This document shows, piece after piece, positions 1 to 5,488 of a stretch of 6,129 nt of DNA. The position numbers and the translations under genes are program-made. The notes below the pieces were generated by a model. It was not told the origin of the DNA. It made no database searches and saw only the letters and a list, made by a program, of their open reading frames with translations. Source of the DNA: Candidatus Bipolaricaulota bacterium (lineage in GTDB: Bacteria > Bipolaricaulota > Bipolaricaulia > Bipolaricaulales > Bipolaricaulaceae); assembly GCA_025060555.1 (NCBI GenBank), contig JANXBC010000063.1, positions 1-6,129 on the forward strand. Reading direction: 5' to 3'. Position 1 is the stretch's first letter. Every line of letters starts with the position of its first letter.

Positions 1-564
1 GATCACCGCGGCGAGGGCAAGGCCCAGGGTGAGGGAGGGCAGGACGAGGTGACGGGCCGTGCCCGTCCCGCCCGTGGGAAGGACGCGGAGCTTCACACCA
101 AAGACCCACATGAACAGGACCCCCAGCCAAAAAATGGGGGCGGAGACGCCTAAGAGGGCGAAGACCATGGCGGAGTTGTCAAGAAGGGAATAAGGGCGGA
201 GGGCGGTGAGGCTTCCCAGGCCAGTTCCCAAAACGGTGGCGAAGCCCACGGCGCAGAGGGCGAGGATCACCGTGTTTTTGTAGCGCCAGCCAAGCTCCTC
301 GAGCACAGGCCGGCGGGTGTTGTAGGAGCGGCCGAAATCCCCGCGGATGAGGCCGGCTAGATACCGGCCGTACTGCACAAGGACGGGGCGGTCCAGGCCA
401 AGCTCGTGGCGCAAGGCGAGGATCGTCTCATAGGGAGCGTCGAAGCCGGCGATGATGCGGGCCGGGTCCCCCGGAGCCAGACGCAGCACAAAGAAGGCGA
501 GGGTCACGACAGCATAGAGGACGAAGAGAAGCATGAGAACCCGACGGACAAAGAAGGCAAGCAT
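1..564 (-). CDS. DppB-type ABC transporter permease, inner-membrane subunit (3' end cut by window edge)
   Basis: This is the first 188 codons of a permease of the DppB/OppB/GsiC family, which forms half of the membrane channel of family-5 (peptide, nickel, glutathione or oligosaccharide) ABC importers. The start is the ATG at 564-562, preceded by GGGAGG at 573-568 with a short 3-nt gap. The next in-frame ATG (codon 11) lies inside the first membrane helix and has no ribosome-binding site. Visible family motifs are LRLAPGDPA (residues 27-35), LGLDRPVLVQYGRYL (55-69), GDFGRSY (75-81), SAPIFWLG (141-148) and HLVLPSLTLG (172-181). Hydrophobic segments lie near residues 9-30, 99-120 and 131-155, and a further one begins at about 172. 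Family members run to roughly 300-340 residues, so the EAA loop that contacts the ATPase lies outside the window. It sits 58 nt after the binding-protein gene, separated from it by a terminator-like hairpin. The substrate cannot be told from the sequence. Confidence 0.93.
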   Translation of the reverse strand, partial: MLAFFVRRVLMLLFVLYAVVTLAFFVLRLAPGDPARIIAGFDAPYETILALRHELGLDRPVLVQYGRYLAGLIRGDFGRSYNTRRPVLEELGWRYKNTVILALCAVGFATVLGTGLGSLTALRPYSLLDNSAMVFALLGVSAPIFWLGVLFMWVFGVKLRVLPTGGTGTARHLVLPSLTLGLALAAVI

Positions 565-579
565 TTTCCTCCCGCACCG

Positions 580-622
580 AAAAAGGGAAAGGGCCCCGCC
601 TTAGGCAGGGCCCCTCTTTCCC
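580..622 (-). terminator. Intrinsic terminator / attenuator between binding protein and permease
   Basis: Read on the minus strand, GGGAAA-GAG-GGGCCCTGCC (622-604) pairs with GGCGGGGCCCTTTCCC (600-585) across a TAA loop. This gives a stem of about 16 bp with one 3-nt bulge and one G-T pair, followed by five T (584-580). The hairpin begins immediately after the stop codon of the binding-protein gene (625-623) and ends 7 nt before the ribosome-binding site of the permease. In this position it should act as a partial terminator or 3'-end stabiliser that makes binding protein in excess over permease. That function is an inference from layout. Confidence 0.82.
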
Positions 623-2125
623 TTAGCCCAGCCAGGCGTTCTTCACAAGGAGGATCTCGATAGGCAGGTACTGGACGTTGTGGAGCTTCTTGCTTATGAC
701 GTTGATGTCCTTGAGGACGTAGAGGAAGGCCCAAGGTGCGTCGCGCACGATGATCTCCTGGGCTTTCTTATAGAGCTCGTAACGGGCCTGGCCCATGGCC
801 CTCATGCCCTGTTCGATGAGGGTGTCCACCTCGGGGTTGGCATAAAGTGCGTTGTTGTCGCGCGGGGACCAGTTGGCGGAATGGAAGAGGGGTCGCAGTA
901 CCCAGTCACCGTCAGCCGTGGAGGGCGCCCAGCCAAGGAGGAACAACTCCTGCTCGCGGCGCTCGAGCATCCCAAGGTAAGCGGCCCACTCCATGACCTG
1001 GACGCGGGCGCGGATCCCCACATCGGCGAGCATGGCCTGCACCGCCAGCGCCGTCTCATAGTCCATGAGATACCGGCCTTTCGGGGTGTAGAGGGTCACC
1101 TCAAACCCGTTGGGGTAGCCCGCCTCGGCGAGGAGCTGCTTGGCCTTCTCCGGGTCGTAGGGGTAGCCGCCCGTGGAGTAGTAGCCCCAGGTGAGGGGCG
1201 CGAGGGGCGAGTCCGCCGGATCAGCATAGCCACCGAGGATGCTCTGGCACAGGAGCTCTTTGTCGATGGCGTAGTTCACGGCCTGACGCACACGCACGTC
1301 CGTGAACGGCGGCTTTTGGTTGTTCATGCCAATGTAGATCACGCGGAGGGTCTGGCGGACCAAGACCTCCACGTTGGGGTTGGCCTTAAGGCGGGGGACC
1401 TCCGTGGGCGGGATGCGCGTGGCCACATGGGCCTCGCCGCTTTCGATGCGGAAGACGCGGGTGGAGGCCTCCGGGACGACCTGGTAGATGATGCGGTCCA
1501 AGTAAGGCCGGCCCTTCCAGTACTCAAGGTTGGCCTCAAGGGTGATGTGATCACCGGGGACCCACTCCACGAACTTGAAGGGGCCGGTGCCCACGGGATG
1601 TTTCCCGACCTCCGCTCCCCAGGTCTCAACAGCCTTAGGGGACTGGATGAGGGCTGCGCCGTGGGAGAGGTGGTTGAGGAAGGCTCCAAACGGGGCAAAA
1701 AGCTTGAACACCACCACATACTCGTCTTTGACGGTCACGGACTCAATATAGGGCTTGAAGAGGGCGGTGCGGCGGAGGTTTTGGGTGATAATGCGGTTGA
1801 AGTTGAAGGCCACCGCTTCGGCATTGAACGGAGTGCCATCGTGGAACTTAATGTTCTCGCGCAAATAGAAGGTGTAGACTGTTCCGTCCTCGGAGACCTC
1901 CCAGGATTTGGCAAGGCAGGGATGAATGTTCACGTTCTCGTCGAACTCAACGAGGCCGTCCATGATGTGGCGGAGGACGGTTTCCGATGGGTTATCGGTC
2001 ATGTCAGCGGGGTCGAGGCGAACGGCATCGGTGCCCCAAGCGATGACCACCGTTCCTCCGTACTGCTGGGCCAATGCTATGAAGCCCAAAAACACAAGCA
2101 AACCAAGGATCCAAAACCTTCTCAT
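623..2125 (-). CDS. Family-5 extracellular solute-binding protein of a Dpp/Opp/Gsi-type ABC importer
   Basis: The 500-residue product belongs to the SBP_bac_5 family, periplasmic or extracellular receptors that deliver peptides, nickel, glutathione or oligosaccharides to DppBC-type permeases. Residues 1-19 form a signal peptide (Arg-Arg, a hydrophobic core, then the AxA site ALA before Gln20) with no lipobox cysteine, so it should be released rather than lipid-anchored. Family motifs are the LRENIKFHDGTPFNAEAVAF segment (88-107), HPVGTGPFKF (176-185), EYWKGRPYLDRI (201-212), FTDVRVRQAVNYAIDKE (274-290) and DPEKAKQLLAEAGYPNGF (324-341). Length is normal for the family (about 500-550). The ATG at 2125-2123 is preceded by AGGAGGT (2137-2131) with a 5-nt gap, so the start is well supported. 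A terminator hairpin and the DppB-type permease follow. Aspartates within GWAPSTADGDW (398-408) fall where DppA-like proteins contact the substrate, but the ligand class cannot be assigned. A long open frame on the opposite strand is a GC-rich shadow. Confidence 0.95.
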   Translation of the reverse strand: MRRFWILGLLVFLGFIALAQQYGGTVVIAWGTDAVRLDPADMTDNPSETVLRHIMDGLVEFDENVNIHPCLAKSWEVSEDGTVYTFYLRENIKFHDGTPFNAEAVAFNFNRIITQNLRRTALFKPYIESVTVKDEYVVVFKLFAPFGAFLNHLSHGAALIQSPKAVETWGAEVGKHPVGTGPFKFVEWVPGDHITLEANLEYWKGRPYLDRIIYQVVPEASTRVFRIESGEAHVATRIPPTEVPRLKANPNVEVLVRQTLRVIYIGMNNQKPPFTDVRVRQAVNYAIDKELLCQSILGGYADPADSPLAPLTWGYYSTGGYPYDPEKAKQLLAEAGYPNGFEVTLYTPKGRYLMDYETALAVQAMLADVGIRARVQVMEWAAYLGMLERREQELFLLGWAPSTADGDWVLRPLFHSANWSPRDNNALYANPEVDTLIEQGMRAMGQARYELYKKAQEIIVRDAPWAFLYVLKDINVISKKLHNVQYLPIEILLVKNAWLG

Positions 2126-2197
2126 GGTTCACCTCCTATTTTAAATGGCTTTACGCTTGGGTAATGCTCCTTTTCTCACCTCCTTGGCCTGCGAATC
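2126..2197 (-). promoter_or_regulatory. 5' leader of the family-5 binding-protein mRNA with two Shine-Dalgarno-like motifs
   Basis: If transcription starts about 7 nt after the TATAAT at 2209-2204, the leader is about 70 nt. It contains AGGAGGTG twice on the minus strand: at 2137-2130, which serves the real ATG, and at 2184-2177, which has no good start codon after it. A further AAGGAG lies at 2173-2168. CCAAGCG also occurs twice (2203-2197 and 2160-2154). The order CCAAGCG, spacer of 12 or 16 nt, AGGAGGTG is repeated, which suggests an old tandem duplication of about 45 bp. The upstream motif could be a standby ribosome site or only a relic. I recognise no known riboswitch class. Confidence 0.45.
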
Positions 2198-2210
2198 GCT
2201 TGGATTATAA
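2197..2210. repeat. Shared promoter element, copy over the minus-strand -10 (CGCTTGG-A-TTATAA)
   Basis: On the plus strand TCGCTTGG is followed by ATTATAA here (2196-2210) and by TTATAA at 2527-2540. The two sites therefore agree over 14 bases with a single inserted A. Each overlaps the -10 box of one of the two divergent promoters, in the same absolute orientation. Further CGCTTGG-type copies are at 2154-2160 (exact 7-mer) and 2498-2507 (CGCTTTGATT, one mismatch to CGCTTGGATT). This is a candidate operator for the adjacent GntR-type regulator, inferred from position and repetition only. It is not an obvious palindrome of the kind HutC-type repressors usually bind. Confidence 0.4.
2204..2209 (-). 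promoter_or_regulatory. Candidate -10 box for the minus-strand transporter operon
   Basis: A perfect TATAAT reads on the minus strand at 2209-2204, 79 nt before the binding-protein ATG. No good -35 hexamer is found 16-18 nt upstream, where the minus strand reads around AAAGCC, and there is no extended -10 TG. The promoter may therefore be weak, activator-dependent or wrongly identified. The box overlaps the CGCTTGG-A-TTATAA element shared with the opposite promoter. Confidence 0.4.
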
Positions 2211-2513
2211 GGCATGGGGGGAGGAAGGCTTTTACCAGCTTTCTGTCATACAGGTTTGCCAGCTAAACGGTTTTGGTGGAAGGACTGGGTGGTGCCATGC
2301 GCGGCTCTTCAATATTGCGGACGGGAAAAAACAGGCATCACGGGGGTCCGCCTAGCGAGCTGAACGTTCAACCCGGCGCAGGGCCGAGGTGAGCGCATAG
2401 CACAAGGGACTACTGCAGGCATACACCATTGCGCCCCCCATCCCCCTTGGGCGTGCCCGCAATTTCTTGGCCGGCGCTCGCCCGTAGGGGTCTCTTCCGC
2501 TTTGATTCCTCGG
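2210..2513. other. Intergenic region between the divergent promoters, no gene seen
   Basis: This stretch of about 300 bp separates the two promoters. Open frames of 63 codons (plus strand, starting at 2164) and 89 codons (minus strand, 2309-2578) cross it. Neither has a plausible ribosome-binding site or a recognisable protein, and the minus one runs through the repressor's promoter and start. I found no tRNA, no terminator with a T-run and no known riboswitch. The only local structures noted are a 10-bp perfect palindrome, TGAACGTTCA (2361-2370), the 8-bp palindrome CAATATTG (2310-2317), and a partial copy of the shared element, CGCTTTGATT (2498-2507). Confidence 0.5.
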
Positions 2514-2541
2514 TTGACCGCCACCCTCGCTTGGTTATAAT
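2514..2541 (+). promoter_or_regulatory. Sigma-70-type promoter of the GntR-SIS-sugar transporter operon
   Basis: TTGACC (2514-2519) and TATAAT (2536-2541) are separated by 16 nt, close to the sigma-70 consensus. The predicted start of transcription is around 2547-2549, only about 7-9 nt before the repressor ATG at 2556. The shared CGCTTGG element fills part of the spacer, giving a ready explanation for repression by a protein bound there. Confidence 0.7.
2527..2540. repeat. Shared promoter element, copy over the repressor -10 (TCGCTTGG-TTATAA)
   Basis: This is the second main copy of the element at 2196-2210. Here CGCTTGG lies in the -35/-10 spacer of the repressor promoter and TTATAA runs into the TATAAT box. 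A protein bound here would block RNA polymerase at the repressor's own promoter, as expected for autoregulation. The agreement with the other copy is partly forced by the shared -10 sequence. The informative part is the 8-mer TCGCTTGG next to it. Confidence 0.4.
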
Positions 2542-2555
2542 GAAAAAATGAAAAG

Positions 2556-3317
2556 ATGTATCGACTAGCGGACGTCATTACCGAAAGCTGTGAGGCCCTG
2601 CAGCGCTCCAGTCCTGTCCCCCTCTATTACCAGCTAAAGGAAATCTTTCGCTCCTGGATCATCGCCGGCCGCTTCAACTCCGGAGAACGCTTCCCCTCAG
2701 AAAGCGCGCTGCAAAAGCACTTCCAAGTTAGCCGCATGACCATCCGGCGGGCCCTTACGGAGCTGGTCAACGAGGGGTTCTTAATTCGCGAACGGGGGCG
2801 GGGGTCGTTTGTCGTGCGGCCCCGCGTGCAAAGCCAGCTGCGCCGCCTAACCAGCTTCACGGAGGACATGCAGCTGCGTGGTCTGCGTGCGGACTCAAAG
2901 TTTCTGGACTTCTGCTGCGTGCGCGACGCTGAGGCCGCGCGAAAGATGGGCGTGGCGGAGGATGAGGAGCTTGTCCAGATCAGGCGCTTGAGACTGGTAG
3001 AGGGCGAGCCGGTGGCCTTGCAGAACGCCTACGTGCGCCACGCCCTCTGTCCGGGAATCGTGGAAAAAGGGTTAATAGAGGGGTCTCTCTATAAGACCAT
3101 CGAAGACGGTTACGGGCTCAAGCTTGGGCGCGCGCTCCAGACCGTAGAAGCGAAGCCTGCTGACGAGTACGAGGCCGGTCTTCTTGGAATCGGGGTTGGC
3201 CAGCCTGTCCTGATCTTGGAGCGCCTCACTTACTTGGCCAATGGCGAGCCCGTGGAGTATGTGCGGTCTAGTTTTCGCGGGGATCGCTATAGATTCGTGA
3301 TCGAGCTTGTGCGATGA
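2556..3317 (+). CDS. GntR-family (HutC/NagR-like) transcriptional repressor with UTRA domain
   Basis: The 253-residue product is a ligand-responsive repressor. The N-terminal winged helix-turn-helix spans about residues 20-88, with SPVPLYYQLKEIFRSWI (19-35), GERFPSESALQKHF (43-56), the recognition-helix region VSRMTIRRALTELVNEGFL (58-76) and the wing GRGSFVV (81-87). The C-terminal UTRA domain spans about 98-250, with LTSFTEDMQLRG (98-109) and RGDRYRFV (241-248). These segments resemble NagR/YvoA of Bacillus, which senses glucosamine- and N-acetylglucosamine-phosphates, so a phosphosugar effector is likely but not proven. ATG 2556 is the only ATG between the upstream in-frame stop (2541-2543) and the domain. 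It has no clear Shine-Dalgarno and lies only a few nt after the predicted transcription start. About 17 residues precede the usual family start, so initiation at a rarer codon further in is possible. It overlaps the SIS gene by 4 nt (ATGA). Confidence 0.93.
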   Translation: MYRLADVITESCEALQRSSPVPLYYQLKEIFRSWIIAGRFNSGERFPSESALQKHFQVSRMTIRRALTELVNEGFLIRERGRGSFVVRPRVQSQLRRLTSFTEDMQLRGLRADSKFLDFCCVRDAEAARKMGVAEDEELVQIRRLRLVEGEPVALQNAYVRHALCPGIVEKGLIEGSLYKTIEDGYGLKLGRALQTVEAKPADEYEAGLLGIGVGQPVLILERLTYLANGEPVEYVRSSFRGDRYRFVIELVR

Positions 3318-4054
3318 AGAAGCCTGAGGATTTAGGACAGAAATATTTGGAAAAGTTAGCAGGCTTATTACAAAAAATAGGCGAAACGCAAATGCCCGCG
3401 ATTGAGCAGGCTGCGTGTGCGGTTGCCAATGCTATTGCCAGTGGAAATATTGTACACGTTTTTGGGGTTGGTCATTCCCACATTTTGGCGGAGGAGGCCT
3501 TCTTCCGCGCTGGCGGACTGGCCCCTGTTAATGCAATTCTTGAGCCTTCCCTCATGCTACATGAAGGGGCCCTGAAAAGTACACAGCTGGAGAACATTAC
3601 GGGGCTTGCGGAAGTGCTTTTGGATTATTATGAAGTGCAGGCGGACGACGTTCTGATTGTGGCTTCCAATTCGGGAGTGAATGCTGTACCGGTGGAGATG
3701 GCCACTCTTGCGAAAAAGCGCGGGGTCTTTACTGTAGCTATAACCAGCCTCAGCTACTCGCGGATGGTCAAGGGGCAAAGGAAGGCCTTGTTCGAGGTAG
3801 TCGATTTGGTCATCGACAACCTCGGGGAGCCGGGGGACGCTGCGCTCGATCTGCCCGGTGTTGCCCAACGGGTTGGGCCTACGTCGACTGTGGCAGGAGC
3901 GGCGATCATCAACGCTATAATGATAAAGGCCACCCATTTGCTGCAGGAGTTAGGGATAGAGCCGCCAATTTATGTGAGCAGTCATATGCCCGGGGCCGCG
4001 GAGCACAACATGAGATTGATGCAGCGGTACCGGGGGCGGATAAAGCTCTTATAA
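3314..4054 (+). CDS. SIS-domain phosphosugar isomerase-like protein (UPF0309 type)
   Basis: The 246-residue cytosolic protein has one SIS (sugar isomerase) domain and resembles the UPF0309 group of putative sugar isomerases. Visible conserved blocks are HVFGVGHSHILAEEAFFRAGG (48-68), LMLHEGALKS (80-89), the phosphate-binding type loop SNSGVNAVPVEMA (118-130), AITSLSYS (142-149), a DNLGEPGD turn (168-175) and VGPTSTVAGAAIINAI (187-202). Length matches the family (about 240-250). The start codon overlaps the repressor stop as ATGA, so translation is probably coupled; there is no strong separate Shine-Dalgarno. SIS proteins isomerise or sense phosphosugars, or, as in MurQ, cleave the lactyl ether of MurNAc-6-phosphate. 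The reaction of this group is, to my knowledge, not established. Linkage to a UTRA repressor and a sugar importer suggests it acts on the imported, phosphorylated sugar. The first 150 bases are visibly more AT-rich than the neighbouring genes. Confidence 0.9.
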   Translation: MKKPEDLGQKYLEKLAGLLQKIGETQMPAIEQAACAVANAIASGNIVHVFGVGHSHILAEEAFFRAGGLAPVNAILEPSLMLHEGALKSTQLENITGLAEVLLDYYEVQADDVLIVASNSGVNAVPVEMATLAKKRGVFTVAITSLSYSRMVKGQRKALFEVVDLVIDNLGEPGDAALDLPGVAQRVGPTSTVAGAAIINAIMIKATHLLQELGIEPPIYVSSHMPGAAEHNMRLMQRYRGRIKLL

Positions 4055-4129
4055 AGGGGGTGAGAGCCGAGGAAAACTTTGCGGAATTCCTACGATCGCG
4101 AGGGAAAAGTCAATTCAGGAGGTGGGAGA

Positions 4130-5425
4130 ATGCGGAGAATACTGTGGATAGCGGGTTTTGTGGCGCTTCTTGGTGTGGTCGGCAGTGGGGAAGTGATCGA
4201 GATCGTTTTCTGGCACCATGAAGCCCCGGCTTACCGCGTTGCTGCCTTCCAGCAGGTCATTGAGGCATTCCAAAAGGAGTATCCCAACATTCGCGTGCGT
4301 CAAGAGGTGGTTCCGTGGGGTGAGACTTATTCGCGGACGGCCGCAGCGATTCGCGCGGGAACGACGCCAGACTTTGAGTTCGATATTCCCGATCTCAACA
4401 TCTATGCCTACGAGCTGGGCGGCCTCATCCCGGTGACGGAGCTTGTGAAAAAGCTGGATGCCAAATACGGCTTTATCAAGTCGCAACTCCTTATGTACCA
4501 GCACCACGGCGAGATCTGGGGGGTTCCGATATGGACGATGCCCATGGTCTTGATCTACCGGCCCAGCATGCTGGAGAAGGCCGGAGTTTTGCCGCCGCGC
4601 ACCTGGGAAGAGTTGATTGAGGCTGCAGCCAAGCTCACGAACCCGCCGGAGGTTTACGGCATCATGCTTACCGCCGGGCTGAACCTTCTGACACAGGAAT
4701 TGGCCTGGTGCTTCCTCACCACCTCCGGCACCGAGCTTTTTGATGCCCAGGGGAACGTCACGTTTAACACGCCGGCCACGGTGAGGGCCGTCACTTTCTA
4801 TCGGGACCTGTTCAAGTACTCGCCGCCGGGCTCTGCCGCGTGGATCTGGGGAGAGGCAGAGCTGAACTTCGGGGCTGACAAAATCGCAATGATGCCGTAC
4901 TTTGGGGGTCTGCAGAAGCGGTTCCTTGAGGACCTGGAGAGTACAGACCTGGCAGGAGCACCCATGCCCGTGCCCAGCGTCTGCGGCTATAGCCGAACCT
5001 TAACCTATCCCAACGCGGTGATGATCTTCAAGTCTGCGGCACGTGACCCCAAGCGCCTTGAGGCTGTGTTCACGTTCATCGAGTTCATGCTGCGGCCTGA
5101 TATGAACACCATTCTCACTGCGGGGCAGGAACCCGGTTCGTTTGTACCTGTGACTGAGGCCATGCTCGCGCCGGATAGCCCCTACTGGAACCACCCCACG
5201 ATCAAGGCCTTCATGGAGCTAAACAAACTTCTGGTGCGCGAGGTGCGTTACGGTACCCTCTATGGGTTCGAGCATGGGGTCGTGAACCTTGGCATCGGGG
5301 ACATCATCGCAGAGAACGTGCTTGGCGAGGTGCTGCAGAGGGTAATCGTGGGCGGGGAAAGCCCGGAGGCCGCGGTAGCGTGGGGCCAGAAGCGCATGGA
5401 GGAGTTGTCGCGCCCTGCCCGCTAG
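4130..5425 (+). CDS. Family-1 (MalE/UgpB-like) extracellular sugar-binding protein of an ABC importer
   Basis: The 431-residue product is a family-1 solute-binding protein, the receptor of carbohydrate ABC importers. The start chosen is ATG 4130, preceded by AGGAGGT (4117-4123) with a 6-nt gap and followed by a signal peptide (MRRILWIAGFVALLGVVGSG, residues 1-20). An in-frame TTG 51 nt upstream would add 17 polar residues before the signal sequence and is rejected. There is no lipobox cysteine. Typical features are the first strand IEIVFWHH (23-30), the helix with IEAFQKEYPNIRVR (44-57), the AAIRAGTTPDFEFDIP segment (72-87), a central IWGVPIW (129-135), LIYRPSMLEKAGV (141-153) with PRTWEELIEAAAKLT (156-170), and a C-terminal region with FIEFMLRP (316-323). 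Length fits the family (400-450). It lies 75 nt after the SIS gene and 63 nt before a MalF-type permease. Aromatic residues are plentiful (Trp28, Trp63, Trp130, Trp135, Trp238, Trp240), as expected for sugar stacking. The exact sugar cannot be assigned. Confidence 0.94.
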   Translation: MRRILWIAGFVALLGVVGSGEVIEIVFWHHEAPAYRVAAFQQVIEAFQKEYPNIRVRQEVVPWGETYSRTAAAIRAGTTPDFEFDIPDLNIYAYELGGLIPVTELVKKLDAKYGFIKSQLLMYQHHGEIWGVPIWTMPMVLIYRPSMLEKAGVLPPRTWEELIEAAAKLTNPPEVYGIMLTAGLNLLTQELAWCFLTTSGTELFDAQGNVTFNTPATVRAVTFYRDLFKYSPPGSAAWIWGEAELNFGADKIAMMPYFGGLQKRFLEDLESTDLAGAPMPVPSVCGYSRTLTYPNAVMIFKSAARDPKRLEAVFTFIEFMLRPDMNTILTAGQEPGSFVPVTEAMLAPDSPYWNHPTIKAFMELNKLLVREVRYGTLYGFEHGVVNLGIGDIIAENVLGEVLQRVIVGGESPEAAVAWGQKRMEELSRPAR

Positions 5426-5435
5426 GGCTGAGGAT

Positions 5436-5473
5436 GGCGGGCACTGCAAGTATGCGGGCGGTGCCCGCCTTTT
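5436..5473 (+). terminator. Intrinsic terminator / attenuator after the sugar-binding protein gene
   Basis: GGCGGGCAC (5436-5444) pairs perfectly with GTGCCCGCC (5461-5469) across a 16-nt loop, which contains a small GCA/TGC pairing of its own, followed by TTTT (5470-5473). It starts 10 nt after the stop codon and ends 15 nt before the permease ATG. Because the permease clearly belongs to the same operon, it probably acts as a partial terminator or mRNA stabiliser that favours binding protein over permease. Confidence 0.75.
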
Positions 5474-5488
5474 CCTATTCGAGCATAA

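Noticed and set aside
680..2164. A 494-codon open frame on the plus strand opposite the family-5 binding protein gene
   Set aside because: It lies antisense to a gene with clear family motifs and a good ribosome site. Its translation is low-complexity (Gly, Val, Leu, Glu, His rich) and matches nothing I recognise. Such shadows are usual in GC-rich genes.
2177..2184. Leader peptide served by the upstream AGGAGGTG in the binding-protein leader
   Set aside because: No ATG follows. The only frame begins with the GTG inside the Shine-Dalgarno itself and ends after 12 codons.
2164..2355. 63-codon plus-strand open frame in the intergenic region
   Set aside because: No Shine-Dalgarno before its ATG; it overlaps the leader and -10 box of the opposite operon and shows no family signature.
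2341..2440. Possible tRNA-like segment (GTTCAACCC resembling a T-arm)
   Set aside because: No acceptor stem, anticodon arm or D-arm can be paired around it.
2309..2578. 89-codon minus-strand open frame in the intergenic region
   Set aside because: It starts inside the repressor coding region, crosses the strong promoter in antisense, has no ribosome site and no recognisable protein features.
4045..4067. Possible hairpin GCTCT/AGAGC around the SIS stop codon
   Set aside because: Only 5 bp of stem and no T-run follow, so it is not a credible terminator.
4079..4129. Longer start (TTG 4079) for the sugar-binding protein
   Set aside because: It would place 17 polar residues ahead of a complete signal peptide, while ATG 4130 has an excellent AGGAGGT at a 6-nt distance.
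4060..4221. GTG-started small open frame after the SIS gene, preceded by AAAGGGG
   Set aside because: The Shine-Dalgarno-like run abuts the start with no spacer, the frame overlaps the sugar-binding protein gene and the product has no recognisable features.
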